Below are positions 11,078 through 23,355 of a stretch of DNA of 64,000 nt, piece after piece. The DNA is taken from the NCBI GenBank assembly GCA_038373885.1, contig JAWZYV010012337.1:103118-167117 (forward strand), written 5' to 3'. The position numbers and the translations under genes were made by a program. Origin of the DNA: Cheiracanthium punctorium. Its lineage: Eukaryota; Arthropoda; Arachnida; Araneae; Cheiracanthiidae. Below the pieces are notes generated by a model. It ran no database searches and was not told where the DNA came from. It saw nothing but the letters and a program-made list of their open reading frames with translations. Each line of letters starts with the position of its first letter. Positions within the stretch are counted from its first letter, which is position 1.

Positions 11078-13018
11078 TCTATACTATTAAAATCTGTGCG
11101 CGTCTGTCTGTGAGTCTGTGTGCCTGTGTGTAACATCATCTCCTCCTAAACGGCTGGGAGTTGAGTTTCGAACGAGGTATCCACGAATTCAGAAAATTTC
11201 GAGAAAGAACCTTCGCTAATTTAAATTTTGAAATTCGAATTAGTTTAGAAGATATTGATAAAAAACCCCATCAAAAACGCTACTTTTTGCTCTCCGCAAT
11301 TCCGTGATTGTAACCCCTGTAGTCAAAAAAGTGAAAAATAAGCATCGAAGTTGACATGTTTGGCTATTTTATTAAATTATTTAGACTCCTGCAGTAAAAA
11401 TAAACGATTAATGATTTTTTTTCTGTTTAGATTATTTACAAAGTTATTTTTTAATTAAAATATTGCGTTCATGTGAAATCAGAGCAGGAATTCAATGTTT
11501 TTTTATGTGTAAAAGAATAGGGGATTGAGAGATTTCCGAGACTAATATGTATATTTTTTAGTTTGGCGGAAAAAAATGGCTCATTTGGCGATTTTGGGAA
11601 AGTAGTAGGTTCTACTGATTTGCACAGTTTTGGGCTTGGCGCAAATTACTGAAAGCGTAACAAAATAGTATTTTTAATAACAATTATAAGTTTTACGGAG
11701 CTATACTTCGATATTTCATACAGAAATAATGCAGTTATTAAGGCGATTTTAAACGATCTATAGAATTTTCACCAAAAATTAAGTAAACTGATTTAAGTTA
11801 GAGGAATTCCGCCAAATTTCAGAAAATTGAAATTCTCGCATTTTTTACATGGTAGTTAACGGTGATTAAAACCCGTTATAGTTAATAATAATTTAAATAA
11901 CTGCTATTTATCAATAATATCCCTGCATTAATTTTTGGCGATCGAACCATATAAATGATAGATAACTATTTCCCATTTTGATTTCTGTTAAATCAATGCT
12001 TCGAATGATTCTCTGAAAACAAAAAAATCTCGCAAAATGGTGTATGTTGGCATTTGGCGATCGAAGTACTGTGTAATAAATAATTGATTCTTATTTGTTA
12101 AAGCAGCGTTACAGAAGTTTATTTTACTAGAAGCTGTTAGAAAGGCGTAATTAATACTGTCTAATATATTTTTTGTTTTACGAATTGAAATGTTTGTTGA
12201 TTCCTACCTTAGTACATTTCTTAGCAAAGTTGGCGAAAAATATTCAAATGTAGTGCAACTCTGTACATATTATTATATCATTCCACAATTGAGATGAGAT
12301 GCCGATGTCACTAGCGTATGCATAGATATTTTTTTTTAAATTCCGCCAAAGAGAGTATTGCGTATTGCCTTTAGTGTCAAGTTTAATTTGAATTTGCCAT
12401 CGACTGGCGATGTTAATTTCGCCAATATGGCAGTTCTAGCAAAGTAAACATGAATAACTCATTTCATGTTCTATTTTTAACATTGCTATAGTTTCCGTAG
12501 CAATGGAATCCATTGTTGCCACTTAAGTTGTTAAATTTTACAATTAAGTGAAACCATTGAAATCCATTGTTTCATGTAGGTTTTTTAATTTAGGTAAAAT
12601 TTAATAAAGTCGTGTGTAACAAAACTACCCTAATGCATTGTCCACGCTTTGAAAAATGCAAGATAAAATTATTGTCAACATCATGTAATGTTATTTATGT
12701 GGTATATACTATATATAAATGCTGTAAAGTAAACCTCACAAAGAGAATTATATGATGTAGAAATCGGGCATTTTTCGAAAGAGAAAAGTTTTGTCTGCAT
12801 ACCATAAACTTCTCTCTTTTTTGATCGCCAGTCACATTGACGTAGTTTTTGTGTCATGTTGCAATCGTCTAAAATTTGCACTCATGACGTAAACTTTTAG
12901 TCACGATTCAAGTATTTTTGCACGTTTTGAGATTTCGAATTACTGGGTTTAATTCGAATTATATATGCTTAAGGAAAATATGCGTTTCCCACCGTGCGGA
13001 GAACGGGTACGCAGCTAG
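11078..13018 (+). mobile_element. Non-autonomous Helitron, copy 2 (abuts copy 1)
   Basis: Same 5' terminus TCTATACTATTAAAATCTG, and the 3' terminus ACCGTGCGGAGAACGGGTACGCAGCTAG, followed by T. Its 5' end directly joins the 3' end of copy 1. Compared with copies 1 and 4 it lacks a block around 12570, where two distant parts of the family consensus are joined. It is non-coding; the 12681-12881 reverse frame lies inside the 3' region shared by all copies and is not a gene. Confidence 0.8.
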
Positions 13019-13443
13019 TCTATACTATTAAAATCTGTGCGCGTCTGTCTGTGTGTGTGTGTGTGTGTGTGTAGCATCATCTCCTCCTAAACGGCTGGGA
13101 GTTGAGTTTCGATCGAGGTATCCACGAATTCGGAAAATTTCGAGAAAGAACCTCCGCTAATTTAAATTTCGAAATTCGAATTAGTTTAGGAGATATTAAT
13201 AAAAAACCCCATCAAAAACGCTAATTTTTGCTCTCCGCAATTCCGAGATTGTAACCCCTGTAGTCAAAAATGTGAGAAATGAGCATCGAGGTTGCCATGT
13301 TTGGCTATTTTATTATATTATTTAGACTCCTGCTGTAAAAATAAAAGAATAATGATTTTTTTCTGTTTAGATTATTTACAAAGTTATTTTTTAATTAAAA
13401 TATTGCGTTTATGTTAAATCAGAGCTGGAATTCAATGTTTTTT
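13019..13443 (+). mobile_element. Non-autonomous Helitron, copy 3 (5' fragment, abuts copy 2)
   Basis: Starts with the family 5' end immediately after CTAG of copy 2 and includes a (GT)n expansion at 13049-13071. Homology to the other copies stops at a T-run near 13443. Confidence 0.75.
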
Positions 13444-13817
13444 TTAACCTACAATGGAATGCATTTAACATCCAAACATTGGTCATTATAAAGACCGAAA
13501 ATGCTAGTTGCTTTAGTGCGGGAGCATCTAGTAGGCGTACTTCACTAACACCTTTGAAGAAATGGGCAATTCAGCATCCGAGCCCAACACAGGTCCATGA
13601 TCGTAGAGTGTGGGAAGCTAAAAGCATACAGTTGGTCATTTCAATTTCGAATTTCATTAATGCTACTCTCCCAAAAACCAAGGCGTAGCGGAGGGAGGTG
13701 GTGGCAACAGGAGTCACATATACTTTCCCTGGCACTAAATCGATAAGCCGACATTTTTATAATAAAAAATGATGTGTTTTCCATTTTGCGTGCTTACAGA
13801 ATGGATAAATAAATATC
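13444..13817. other. Unassigned segment between Helitron copies
   Basis: Non-Helitron sequence separating truncated copy 3 from copy 4. It contains a 69-codon plus frame (13479-13688) of balanced composition without recognisable motif. It may be a captured or inserted fragment. Confidence 0.4.
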
Positions 13818-13845
13818 TTCTATACTATTAAAATCTGTGCGCGTC

Positions 13846-13880
<35 letters not shown>

Positions 13881-15641
13881 CATCATCTCCTCCTAAACGG
13901 CTGGGAGTTGAGTTTCGACCGAGGTATCCACGAATTCGGAAAATTTCGAGAAAGAACCTCCGCTAATTTAAATTTCGAAATTCGAATTATTTTAAGAGAT
14001 ATTGGTAAAAAACCCCGTCAAAAACGCTAATTTTGGCTCTTCACAATTACGCGATTGTAACCCCTGTAGTGAAAATGTGAGATAAAAACATCGAGGTTGC
14101 CATGTTTGGCTATTTTATTAAATTATTTAGACTCCTGCAGTAAAAATAAAAGAATAATGATTTTTCTTCTGTTTAGATTATTTACAAAGTTATTTTTTAA
14201 TTAAAATATTGCGTTCATGTGAAATCAGAACAGGAATTCAATGTTTTTTATGTGTAAAAGAATAAGGGATTGAAAGATTTCCGAGACTAATATGTATATT
14301 TATTAGTTTGGCGAAAAAAAAATGGCTCATTTAGCGATTTTGAGAAAGTAGTAGGTTCTACCGATTTGCACAGTTTTGGGCTTGGCGCAAATTACTGAGA
14401 GCGTAACGAAATAGTATTTTTAAAAACAAGTATAAGTTTTACGGCACTATACTTCGATGTTTGATATAGAAATAATGCAGTTATTAAGGTGATTTTTAAC
14501 GATCTATAGAATTTTCACCAAATTAAGTAAACTGATTTAAGTTAGAGGAATTTCGCCAAATCCCAGAAAATTGAAATTCTCGCATTTTGTACATGGTAGT
14601 TAACGGTGATTAAAACCCGTTATAGTATATAATAATTTAAATGTCTGCTACTTATCAATAATATGCCTGCATTAAATTTTGAACGATCGAACCATATAAA
14701 TGATAGATAACTATTTCCCATTTGGATTGCTGTTAAATCAATGCTTCGAATGATTCCCTGAAAACAAAAAAACTCGCAAAATGGCGTATGTTGGCATTTG
14801 GCGATCGAAGTACTGTGTAATAAATAATTGAAACTTATTTGTGAAAGCAGCGCTACCGAAGTTTCTTTTACTAAAAGCTGTTAGAAAGGCGTAATTAATA
14901 CTGTCTAATATATTTTTTGATTTACGAATTGAAATGTATGTTGATTCCTACGTTAGTACATTTCTTAGCAAAGTTGGCGAAAAATATTCAAATGTAGTGC
15001 AGCTCTGTACGTATTATTAATTCCATTCCACAATTGAGATGAGCCGATGTCACTAGCGTATGCATAGATATTTTTTTTTTAAATTCCGCCAAACAAAGTA
15101 TTGCCTTTAGTGTCAAGTTTAATTTGTGGTTTGAGCTATTGGCCATCGACTGGCGGCGTTAATTTCGCCAATACGGCAGTTCTAGCAAAGTAACATGAAT
15201 AACTCATTTCATGTTCTATTTTTAACATTGCTATAATTTCCGTAGCAACGGAATCCATTGTTGCCACTTAAGTTGTTAAATTTAACAATTAAGTGAAACC
15301 ACTCATTTCTACAGCTTTTAAGACTCGAAAAAGTGAAAGCGCATCAAACGTGAAATAAATAGAACTAACTGTAACAGACTTGCACTTTAAAAATAATCGA
15401 AGTTTTCATGCAATTCTACATATCTTTAATTTTATTTCCTTCGCGTGTGGATGTCATTTTTTACGTCATTTTTGCTGTTTTGCTGGCAGATTACATAACC
15501 TCTAATGTATTTGCTCCTCCGGACATAAGCAAGAGCGTATGTCTGGCGCGTATTTGTGTAACCCCACTGTGTTAATCAGATTTTTCTGGTGTCAGATTTT
15601 TTAGACCATTTTTTACAGCGGAAATTCCGATCCTGAAGTAT

Positions 15642-16533
15642 TGTGGTGGTTTGGTTTAGATTATGGTTAAAATTTGATGAAAACTAAAGCCTAAGATGAT
15701 CGTACAGTGGTATTGATCCGCGCACAACCTGCCTGGCAAGTACTCCTAGGATTACGCTGAAAAATGAAAACTGATTGACATACTCCTAAACACTAAAAAA
15801 AAACCAAAGACTCTATGAATTGCAAATAAATTCCATTTATTCTTAGTCATTCCACTATTATTAATTAAAAGACGATATTGACATAATTTTAAAATCAAAA
15901 CATGTCTGGGGGAGATGTGGTTTTGGAGGATAAGGGGTATCCACAAAAGGTTTGAAACACCAAGAATAAATAAATCGTTTGGGATATTCACCATTATGAT
16001 GAGGTAGCCATCTTTACACAGGACACGATCGACGCGTGCACTATTGGAACCGCTTTCTTTCTCTTAAGCCATCATCAAGCCACCGATTCCATGTTTTTTT
16101 TTGAACACAACTTGATCATCTTGATTCGAAGCACACACTGATTTTTTAAGCCCGTTCACACCTTCTCCAACACTCTCTTCTCCTTCTTCTGCAGTCCGCT
16201 CGTTCTCTTCTTTTTTTTCTTTTTCACGGGGCTTTTTCCTTTTTTCTTACCCCCTCTTACATCATTGGCTGGAGTTTTTTGATTTGTTCGTATCGGGGAA
16301 TTAATGCATCCCCTCGTCGAATCCCAGCCAGTTAGGTGTGACATCGGGGAATATACCCCGCCAAATTTGCATATCATTTTCGGCCATAAATATTTTAACG
16401 TTGACAGTTCATTGTGCTATAGTGTCCAGACTGTCCATTTCCTGGCGCCTCTTCTAATTTACGGTCCACTTGTGTGGTCTTCCCATGGAAACCGTCTCAA
16501 AATTATATTTTACTGCTGTTTCACTCCACGACA
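15642..16533. repeat. Solo LTR B (892 bp), same family as solo LTR A, nested in Helitron copy 4
   Basis: Starts TGTGGTGG and ends CCACGACA, flanked by AGTAT on both sides (15637-15641 and 16534-16538). It is homologous to 6294-7203 throughout, including the AAGTACTCCTAGGATTACGC and GAGGATAAGGGGTATCC blocks. The open frames 15752-15994, 16156-16377 and 16304-16543 lie in the LTR and are not genes. Confidence 0.87.
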
Positions 16534-16931
16534 AGTATATTGATCACTGATAAATGAAAAAAAAAAAGATCAATTATATGCAAGCAGGAGTAACCAAAAA
16601 TTTTTCATGGGAATGTTACGGGAGTGAAGAATATACATTTTGTATGGCAAAAAACTCCACATGGGGGGTTGTGACCCCCTATCTCCTCCTTGGCTACGCC
16701 ATTGTACGCAAGCATCAGTTGTCACGTCATGAAAAACCGTCGTAGATGGCAAACTCCGAAGTTGTTCTGAGAGTTATACAAAATTAAAAATTTTGCTTTT
16801 AGTAAATTTTACTTTTGATACAGTTCGAATATTTGGTTTTAATACATTTCGGCCACCAAGGTAAGATGAAATATTACTAAATATGGAAACCCAGAATTTT
16901 CTTAACTATTGAATTTGACACTATGCAACTA

Positions 16932-17260
16932 CCGTAGATTCCCTATATACGGTAGATACGTTCCGTGTTATAGGAATCCGTGTTGTACGGGTCCTACGCT
17001 ATACTCCATCTGGACTGCGGACTGCGCGGTATAATCGCAGCAAAACTTATTTGCGCTCTGTAAAAATGCAATGATGGTTGGTGTTGCCATTCAAAAGGAA
17101 TGTTAATTACAGGAGCTAAGGCGTCATAATATCAGAACATATGTCTCATTTCATCGTGCTGTACGAGGGTCTTTTAACGTGTTACACGAAAACGGTCGTA
17201 ATGTTTTCGTCGTGTTCTAAGAATTCGTGTTGTAGACCCATGTTATAAAGGAGTCAACTG
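16932..17260. mobile_element. pogo/Tigger-like MITE with TA duplication
   Basis: Left end TA|CCGTAGATTCCCTATATAC, right end (reverse complement) TA|CAGTTGACTCCTTTATAAC: about 12 of 19 positions match. The CAGTTGA..TCC..TTATAAC form is typical of pogo/Tigger-type termini. Helitron copy 1 near 10390-10420 provides an uninterrupted site at the equivalent position. No transposase remains. Confidence 0.6.
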
Positions 17261-18204
17261 TAATCTGTAAAAAATGAAAAATGAAATTATTTATTTAGCG
17301 TGAATTGACAGTGAGATAAGCGTCACTTTTAAGTAACAAGTGTGATACTGCATTAAGAATTCAATAAGGGTAATAAGCTTTTTCTCAGAAGTTACATCAC
17401 GAACGTTTTCATATTTACAAAAGCGACATGATTTTCACCGGAGCAGGGTACATTTTTGGCTTTTAAACGTAAATGATGCATCCATTGTTTAATGTAGGAT
17501 TTTTAATTTAGATAAAATTTAATAAAGTCGTGTGTAACATAACTGCGCTAATGCATTGTCCACGCTTTGAAAAATGCAAGATAAAATTGTTGTCAACATC
17601 ATGTAATGTTATTTATGTGGTATATACTATATATACTAAACCTCAATGTGGTATATACTAAACCTCACAAAACGAATTTTTTGATGTAGAAATCAGGCAT
17701 TTTTCGAAAGAGAAAAGTTTTGTCTGCATACCATAAAGTTCTTTCTTTTCTGATCGCCAGTCACATGACGTAGTTTTTGTGTCATGTTCAATCGTCTAAA
17801 ATTTGCACTCATGACGTCAACTTTTAGTCAGGATTCAAGTATTTTTTCACGTTTTGAGATTCCTCATTACTGGGTTTAATTCGAATTATATATGTGTAAG
17901 GAAAATATGCGTTTCCCACCGTGCGGAGAACGGGCAAGCAGCTAGTGTAAAAATATAAACCGCAAAATGTAAGGTGCAAAAATGTGCTTTTCCCGGCGTG
18001 TCACCATCCATATTATGCATTTCCCAGCAGAAATTACAGACGTATGCTGTTGCTGACCGAAAACACTTTTTGGACGAAGGATAATTAATGTCAGGTAAAT
18101 GAAGTTTTAGAAAATTCGACTAAAGAAATGTGCGTTTTATGCTTTACATCCGTAGATTTTTTGTGCGAATTAATGAGCATTAAGTGCAAAATATAGTGTA
18201 TTTT

Positions 18205-18480
18205 CTTACTACATCGATGATGCTAGGCAACTTTGCAAATGACTTGTGAATACGCCAACTCCGAATTCAGCCGCAAGATGGCCGCTGTAAGTGGTTTCCT
18301 TGCGAAGCGCATGGGAACATTTACTATACCTAGACCGCACTTTCATGACTGCGCTTTCATGATATCTGAATAGCTCTTGCCATTCAGATATTATTGGGGT
18401 GAAAAAGGAATTTAGCAGGCACACTGTACAAATGTTAATAAATGTAAGTAAAATAATGCATAGTATGAATATTTACACCT
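18205..18480 (-). repeat. Interspersed repeat, right member of the inverted pair
   Basis: Reverse-complement homologue of 9205-9495, better preserved here: minus-strand blocks include CTTCGCAAGGAAACCACTTA and GGCCATCTTGCGGCTGAATT. It lies about 260 bases beyond the last Helitron end. The 71-residue reverse frame at 18209-18424 is part of the repeat and has no motif I recognise. Confidence 0.55.
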
Positions 18481-19243
18481 GTTGAACTTATTTATTTAAA
18501 AAAAAACTATCATATAGTATTTGAATTATATTATTATTTACTCACGATGCAGTGATTCAATTTATAAAAGGTAATTTGTAGAAATTATCGATTTTTGCCG
18601 TATACCTTAACCTTTCTACCCTGTCTGGGTCGATTCGACCCATTTCTAAAATTGATCTTTCGATATCTTCCACGGGTTTTAATTTAGATCTTTCAAACTT
18701 CATGTATTCCTCAAAAATGTGCACTCGTTTAATATGTGAGTTTTTGAGAGTCGTAAGAGTGTTTTTTAATCACCCTGAAAAAAAAGTGACATTTTACCTG
18801 TCTGGGTCGAATCGACCCATGTTATCATTTTGCGTAGAAATACATGGAAAACCCATTCATATTTTGAATAGACTTTATTTTATTGTATGGTCGATAGATG
18901 ACGGGATTATATTGAAGGATAAATATGATCTATTATCTGCCTGGTATGCTTAGCCATTTCCTTTTTAGTTCAATAACTTGGCAAATCGCAAACGTAAACT
19001 TTCTGAAGAAGAGATCAGAAAACTCTTACAAGAGCTTTCTGATCAAGAGCTTTCAGATCTATCTGATATAGGTGAAGATGAATGTGTTGAAACAGATGAA
19101 TCAGATCACATATCGAATGAAGATATTTCTGATGAAGAGATAGATACGACAGATATTGAAGAAAGAATTCAGCCACGGTCTACGTTTGTTAGTAGAAACA
19201 AAACTGAATGGTGTAAAGTCGCTCCTACTTCATGCTAAGTTCG

Positions 19244-19374
19244 GTAAGTAATCTAATTTCAATTTATAGTTATTTTTCATTTTATTTTTACAAAATGTTT
19301 TGTTTATTAAAAAATCCTGATATTCCTAACAAATTTTATTATTATTATTTATTTATTATTTTTTTGCTGTATAG
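19244..19374 (+). other. Predicted intron in the piggyBac transposase pseudogene
   Basis: Opens with the consensus donor GTAAGT after TCG and closes with a T-rich tract and TATAG before GCAACACAACATT. The interior is very T-rich and lacks the family protein, which resumes right after it at QHNIMKLSPDP. An AT-rich insertion rather than a true intron cannot be excluded. Confidence 0.5.
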
Positions 19375-20625
19375 GCAACACAACATTATGAAATTGAGTC
19401 CTGATCCTACGCGTTATGGAATTCAGCGAACAACTGAGCAGTCAATAACAGCCGTGAAACTTGCTGGTGTTTATAAATCAGCAGGAGAATCTCTCAAAGA
19501 GTTGTGCAGCGAAGATGATGGCCGAGCTATTTTTCGTGCAACTATGTCTTTACAACGCTTTGGAATAATTAGGCAGTTCCTTAGGTTTGACAACAAAGAA
19601 AGCAGAACAAGTCGCGACGCCTGGATAAATTAGCACCAATAAGATCATTATTTGAGATGTTTGTTGCACAATTTCCGAAGATGTTTGTGCCTTACGAATG
19701 TTTGACGATAGATTAACAGCTCGTGCCATTTCGAGGTAAGTGCCCATTTAGGCAATATTTACCAACAAAGCCAAGATGGAAGTATGGAATTAAATTATGG
19801 TTGATGTCGGATGTAAAAACAGCATACGGGTACAACGCTGAAATGTATACTGGAAAGCCTCTTCATCGTGAGCGTGATATAAACCAAGGAATAAATGTTG
19901 TTTTGCGCCTGGTAAAGGCAGTTGAGGACACTGCTCGGAACATAACGGTGGATAATTTTTTAAACCGATTATATCTTGCAGAAGAATTGTTAAAGAGAAA
20001 TTAACACTTTTTGGGACTCTCAGAAAAAATAAAACGTTTATTCGTCCTGAATTTCAAGTATCATCTGATAGGGCTGTATTCTCCTCAGTGTTCGGATTTG
20101 AACAGGATAAGACTCTGGTACCGTATGTTCCAAAAAGAAATAAGTCAGTGATTCTTCTTTGCACTATGCATCAGGACGCAAAAGTGTCACAGAAAAATGA
20201 AAAGAAACCAGATTTAATCTTATAATGAAACTAAAGGTGGAGTGGGCACAACAGATAAACAAGCTTCCACCTATACATGTAAGAGAGGAACAAGGAGGTG
20301 GCCGGTTTGTTTGTTTTATAAAATGATTGATCTAGCTGCAATTAATGCTTTTGTTGTTTTCATGCACGTAAATCCGTCGTATAATGAACGCAAACTTTTC
20401 AAAAGACGACTTTTTCTGAAAGAAATCGAAAAACAGCTGACAGACTCTCAAAGAAATCGCCGGGAAAAAACGAATGTGTTGGTAGCTATAAAAAAGAAGT
20501 TACTAGCTGTAAAAGAAGGCCATGCAGATAATTTGAAAACACCTAAACGAGGAAGGTGCAAAGAATGCGGCCCTAAGAAAGATAGAAAAACTCAGACAAG
20601 ATGTGGATCTTGTCAGTCATATCTT

Positions 20626-20668
20626 TGTCAAGAGCATGCAAATACTTGTGTATTGCATGCTCTTGACA
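20626..20668. other. Hairpin in the piggyBac C-terminal domain
   Basis: Left arm TGTCAAGAGCATGCAAATAC and right arm GTATTGCATGCTCTTGACA pair over 19 bp with one bulged A and a 4-base loop. It overlaps the codons of the cysteine-rich domain. It may have arisen as an inverted duplication in the dead gene. Confidence 0.6.
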
Positions 20669-21027
20669 ATATTGTAAATATTGTATTAATATGTAAATAT
20701 TGTAATGTGCAATAATATTTCATATGTAAGTAAAATATGTAGAAATAAGTAAAATAGTAAGTAATTATTTCGTGCGTTTAAATATTTTAACAAGCCACAT
20801 ATGCAATCAAGGAATCGGTCGAACTGGGGGAAGAGGGGGGGGGAGAAACAGTAAAAAAGAGGTATAAATGAGGTAAAATATACATACTTAATCATTAACT
20901 AATAATAGCATCCAAAGTGAGCCAAACGGGAACTATTGTAAAAGACTTGAATAAATCTATACGAACTGGGTCGATTAGACCCATCCAGGTAAAACGTAAC
21001 TTTTTTTCAACAGGGTAGGAAGGTTAA

Positions 21028-23355
21028 CCCTATTTTTTAGAATATCATTAAATTACATTATCTGTATCTATACATTATTTAATAATTACTCTAGCGTACC
21101 TCGCATATGAACAATTACAAATTTTATTTCTAACGAAAAATATAAAATGAATAAAAATGGTATTTTCTAACAAACATTTGCGACGCAGCGAAAATAATAC
21201 ACACATACATTTTTTACTGAAAAAGCTACATAAAAGTTATCTTGTAAAAATAACTTTTTTCGATAACGGAAAATCAATATTATAATCTTTCTTCAAAAAC
21301 CACCTAAATCCGAGTTTATGGTTTACAGATAAGTATAAACATGTCACCGCACTTTTTTGTTCTATTTATTTCGGAAGAACCGCCTCAATCATTATTACAT
21401 TTAAGACCTGGTGTGCAAAGAAGTACCTTTTTATGATTCTCTTTGTATATGCAATAAATGTCGAGTTTGGACGTGGGAAATTAAAAGTAATGCCTAGAAC
21501 TTCCATTTCCTTCCAAAAATAACGTCTCCCCCCCCCTGTAATCTTTAATGCTAAACATTGCTACTAATGGCATTTAACGAGTTTTTATCTGTGTTTAATA
21601 ACCGGAAAATTCAGCGCTGTTAAGGTGTGCTGGAGTACTTATTAAAATATTTTTCTTGGAAAATAATTAAATGAGTTTTTTTCTCAATAATTCAAATACA
21701 GCTTTTTAGAAGAAATATTTTTCTTCTTACGTTATAACCATTTTAATTTGCACTTGATTAAAGCTAGGCTCACAGCTGAATCTGATTGAATTCGTGTTTA
21801 TTTAAATTATTCTGGTATATCAGCATGTGAAGTAATTACTGTTGGTTGTTGCAGTTAAATTAAAAGAAAAAAGTGTGTATTTAAATAAATATTCATTATT
21901 TCAGAACTGTCTTACAAAACATTATTTTGTTATTGTTGCTAGGTTGTTATGTGCATTAGAAAAGTTTTTCAGCACGCTTTAATATGCTACGTAAGTTTAA
22001 AGGCACTCTAAGGTTGTATGATTTTAGTGTTTTTTACAGATTGGACATTTTATGAAATTGAACAAAACCTCTTGATAGACATGGGAAGGACGGGTAAGTT
22101 TTTTCAGTGTCGAGTTGTCACATGCACTTTATAACAATATACATCGATAAAAATTGTATCCATTCAATTGAATCGAAATCTTATTCTCAAAACATTGAGG
22201 CGTGAATGGTAAGTAGGCGGTATTTAAAATTGGTACTGGTATATATGCTCATTTTCAGTTTCAGCATTTCTTGGTAATATTTAATACTTTTAGAATTCGA
22301 ACAAATGCTTTTATACTGTTGATATCTTTTGAAAATGTTGTTATTTTCTAGGATTACGTGCAATGTTTTGTTAGAACTATATAAGAAATATAACCGAATA
22401 TGTGTAACGGGGGTTGGTTATCATAAGTGCAAGGCTACAAAAACATGGAACAAATGCAGGAACATTATAAAAAATAGGATAAATTAAGTACATAGTAAAT
22501 TTGAAAAATGATAATTTATGCATTTTTTTTCATTTTACGAATTAGAACATGCAATATATTGAGTATAATGAAACATGGTTAATTTAGAGTATATTTCTTT
22601 CTGATATCCATGTATTTAAATACTTTATTGATTTAACCGCCGTATTCAACATGTACCTGACACCCGCGTTAACCCTTTCAGGCGTTAAGTAGACATCAAA
22701 TATACATCTGTTCGAGATCTGACACTCGTTTTGTTGGGTTAACATTGGTGTCAAGTGCATCGCGAATACAGCCGTAACTGTATGATGACTCCTGAAACAG
22801 CAGTAACAAGTGAATCAGTGAAATACATGCTTCAAGAAATTTGGTTGGCCTATCGAATATTTTACAAATTTTTTGCCCGTGTTATGTTACTTTTAACTAA
22901 GCATAGGATAGTTGGATGCAAAATCCGAAGAATATTGTAGTGTTGGTGACATTTCGATGATTAACCAACAAAAGTTTATTTGTAAAATACTCTTTGATTA
23001 TACCAGGCATTAAGCTTTTGAGACAACCAAAACCAACACCGCTGAGAACTTACCCAGTATGGTTTACGATGTCGCATCACGAATTCCAAAATAAAGGATG
23101 ATTTTCTATTTGAAAAAGAAGTAATTTTAATAAATTTAAATCGAATGGTTAAGAATAGAAGTATTTACAAACATGTGCAAACTGTGGCAATATGATTTTA
23201 TGATCACCGCTAGAAGGCTCTCAAAATCAACCCAAAACAATAACAACGTTTCGTCAAAACCTGATCGTAAGAAGACTGTATTATGATATTACTGTATTAT
23301 GTACATACAAAAACACCATCTAGAGAAGAAAAAGCCAAACATTTAAGACTATAAT
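21028..23355. other. AT-rich spacer, no gene seen
   Basis: No recognisable gene or element termini. TTAACCCTTTCAGGCGTTAA at 22670-22690 looks like the outer end of a TTAA-targeting element, but I find no partner. Confidence 0.5.

Larger units (their letters stand above)
13819..17945 (+). mobile_element. Non-autonomous Helitron, copy 4, with nested insertions
   Basis: 5' end TCTATACTATTAAAATCTG with a long (GT)n at 13853-13878; 3' end ACCGTGCGGAGAACGGGCAAGCAGCTAG followed by T at 17946. The 5' part to about 15300 aligns with copy 2, and the part from about 16890 aligns with copies 1 and 2. Between them sit a solo LTR (15642-16533) and other non-family DNA. A pogo-like MITE interrupts the 3' part at 16932-17260. 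Confidence 0.78.
18978..20718 (+). pseudogene. piggyBac-family transposase pseudogene (DDE_Tnp_1_7)
   Basis: The protein would cut and paste the element at TTAA in the nucleus. Parts in order: an acidic N-terminus (18978-19238), then PTRYGIQ and the region up to FLRFDNKE (19400-19610). The first catalytic aspartate region reads LTID, then a stop, then QLVPFRGKCPFR near 19705-19750. Next come KYGIKLWLMSDVKTAYGYNA (second acid), NITVDNFLNRLYLAEELLKR, a stretch to about 20225, YNETKGGVGTTDK, and a C-terminal cysteine-rich domain (CKECGPKK...RCGSCQSYLCQEH). Lesions: frameshift near 19613, stop right after the first catalytic Asp, frameshift near 20000, stops near 20223, and Asp replaced by Gly in the GGVD motif. 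A 131-bp intron may lie at 19244-19374. Confidence 0.88.
18611..21023 (+). mobile_element. piggyBac-type transposon, complete but inactive (2413 bp)
   Basis: Target TTAA on both sides (18607-18610 and 21024-21027). The 13-bp terminal inverted repeats are CCTTTCTACCCTG on the left and, in complement, CCTTCCTACCCTG on the right (12/13). Subterminal TGGGTCGAWTCGACCCA-type palindromes occur at 18626-18643, 18803-18820 and 20967-20985; the last two form a longer inverted pair extended by TTTACCTG. The interior encodes a decayed piggyBac transposase in the plus direction. Exact TTAA duplication is the hallmark of the family. Confidence 0.92.
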
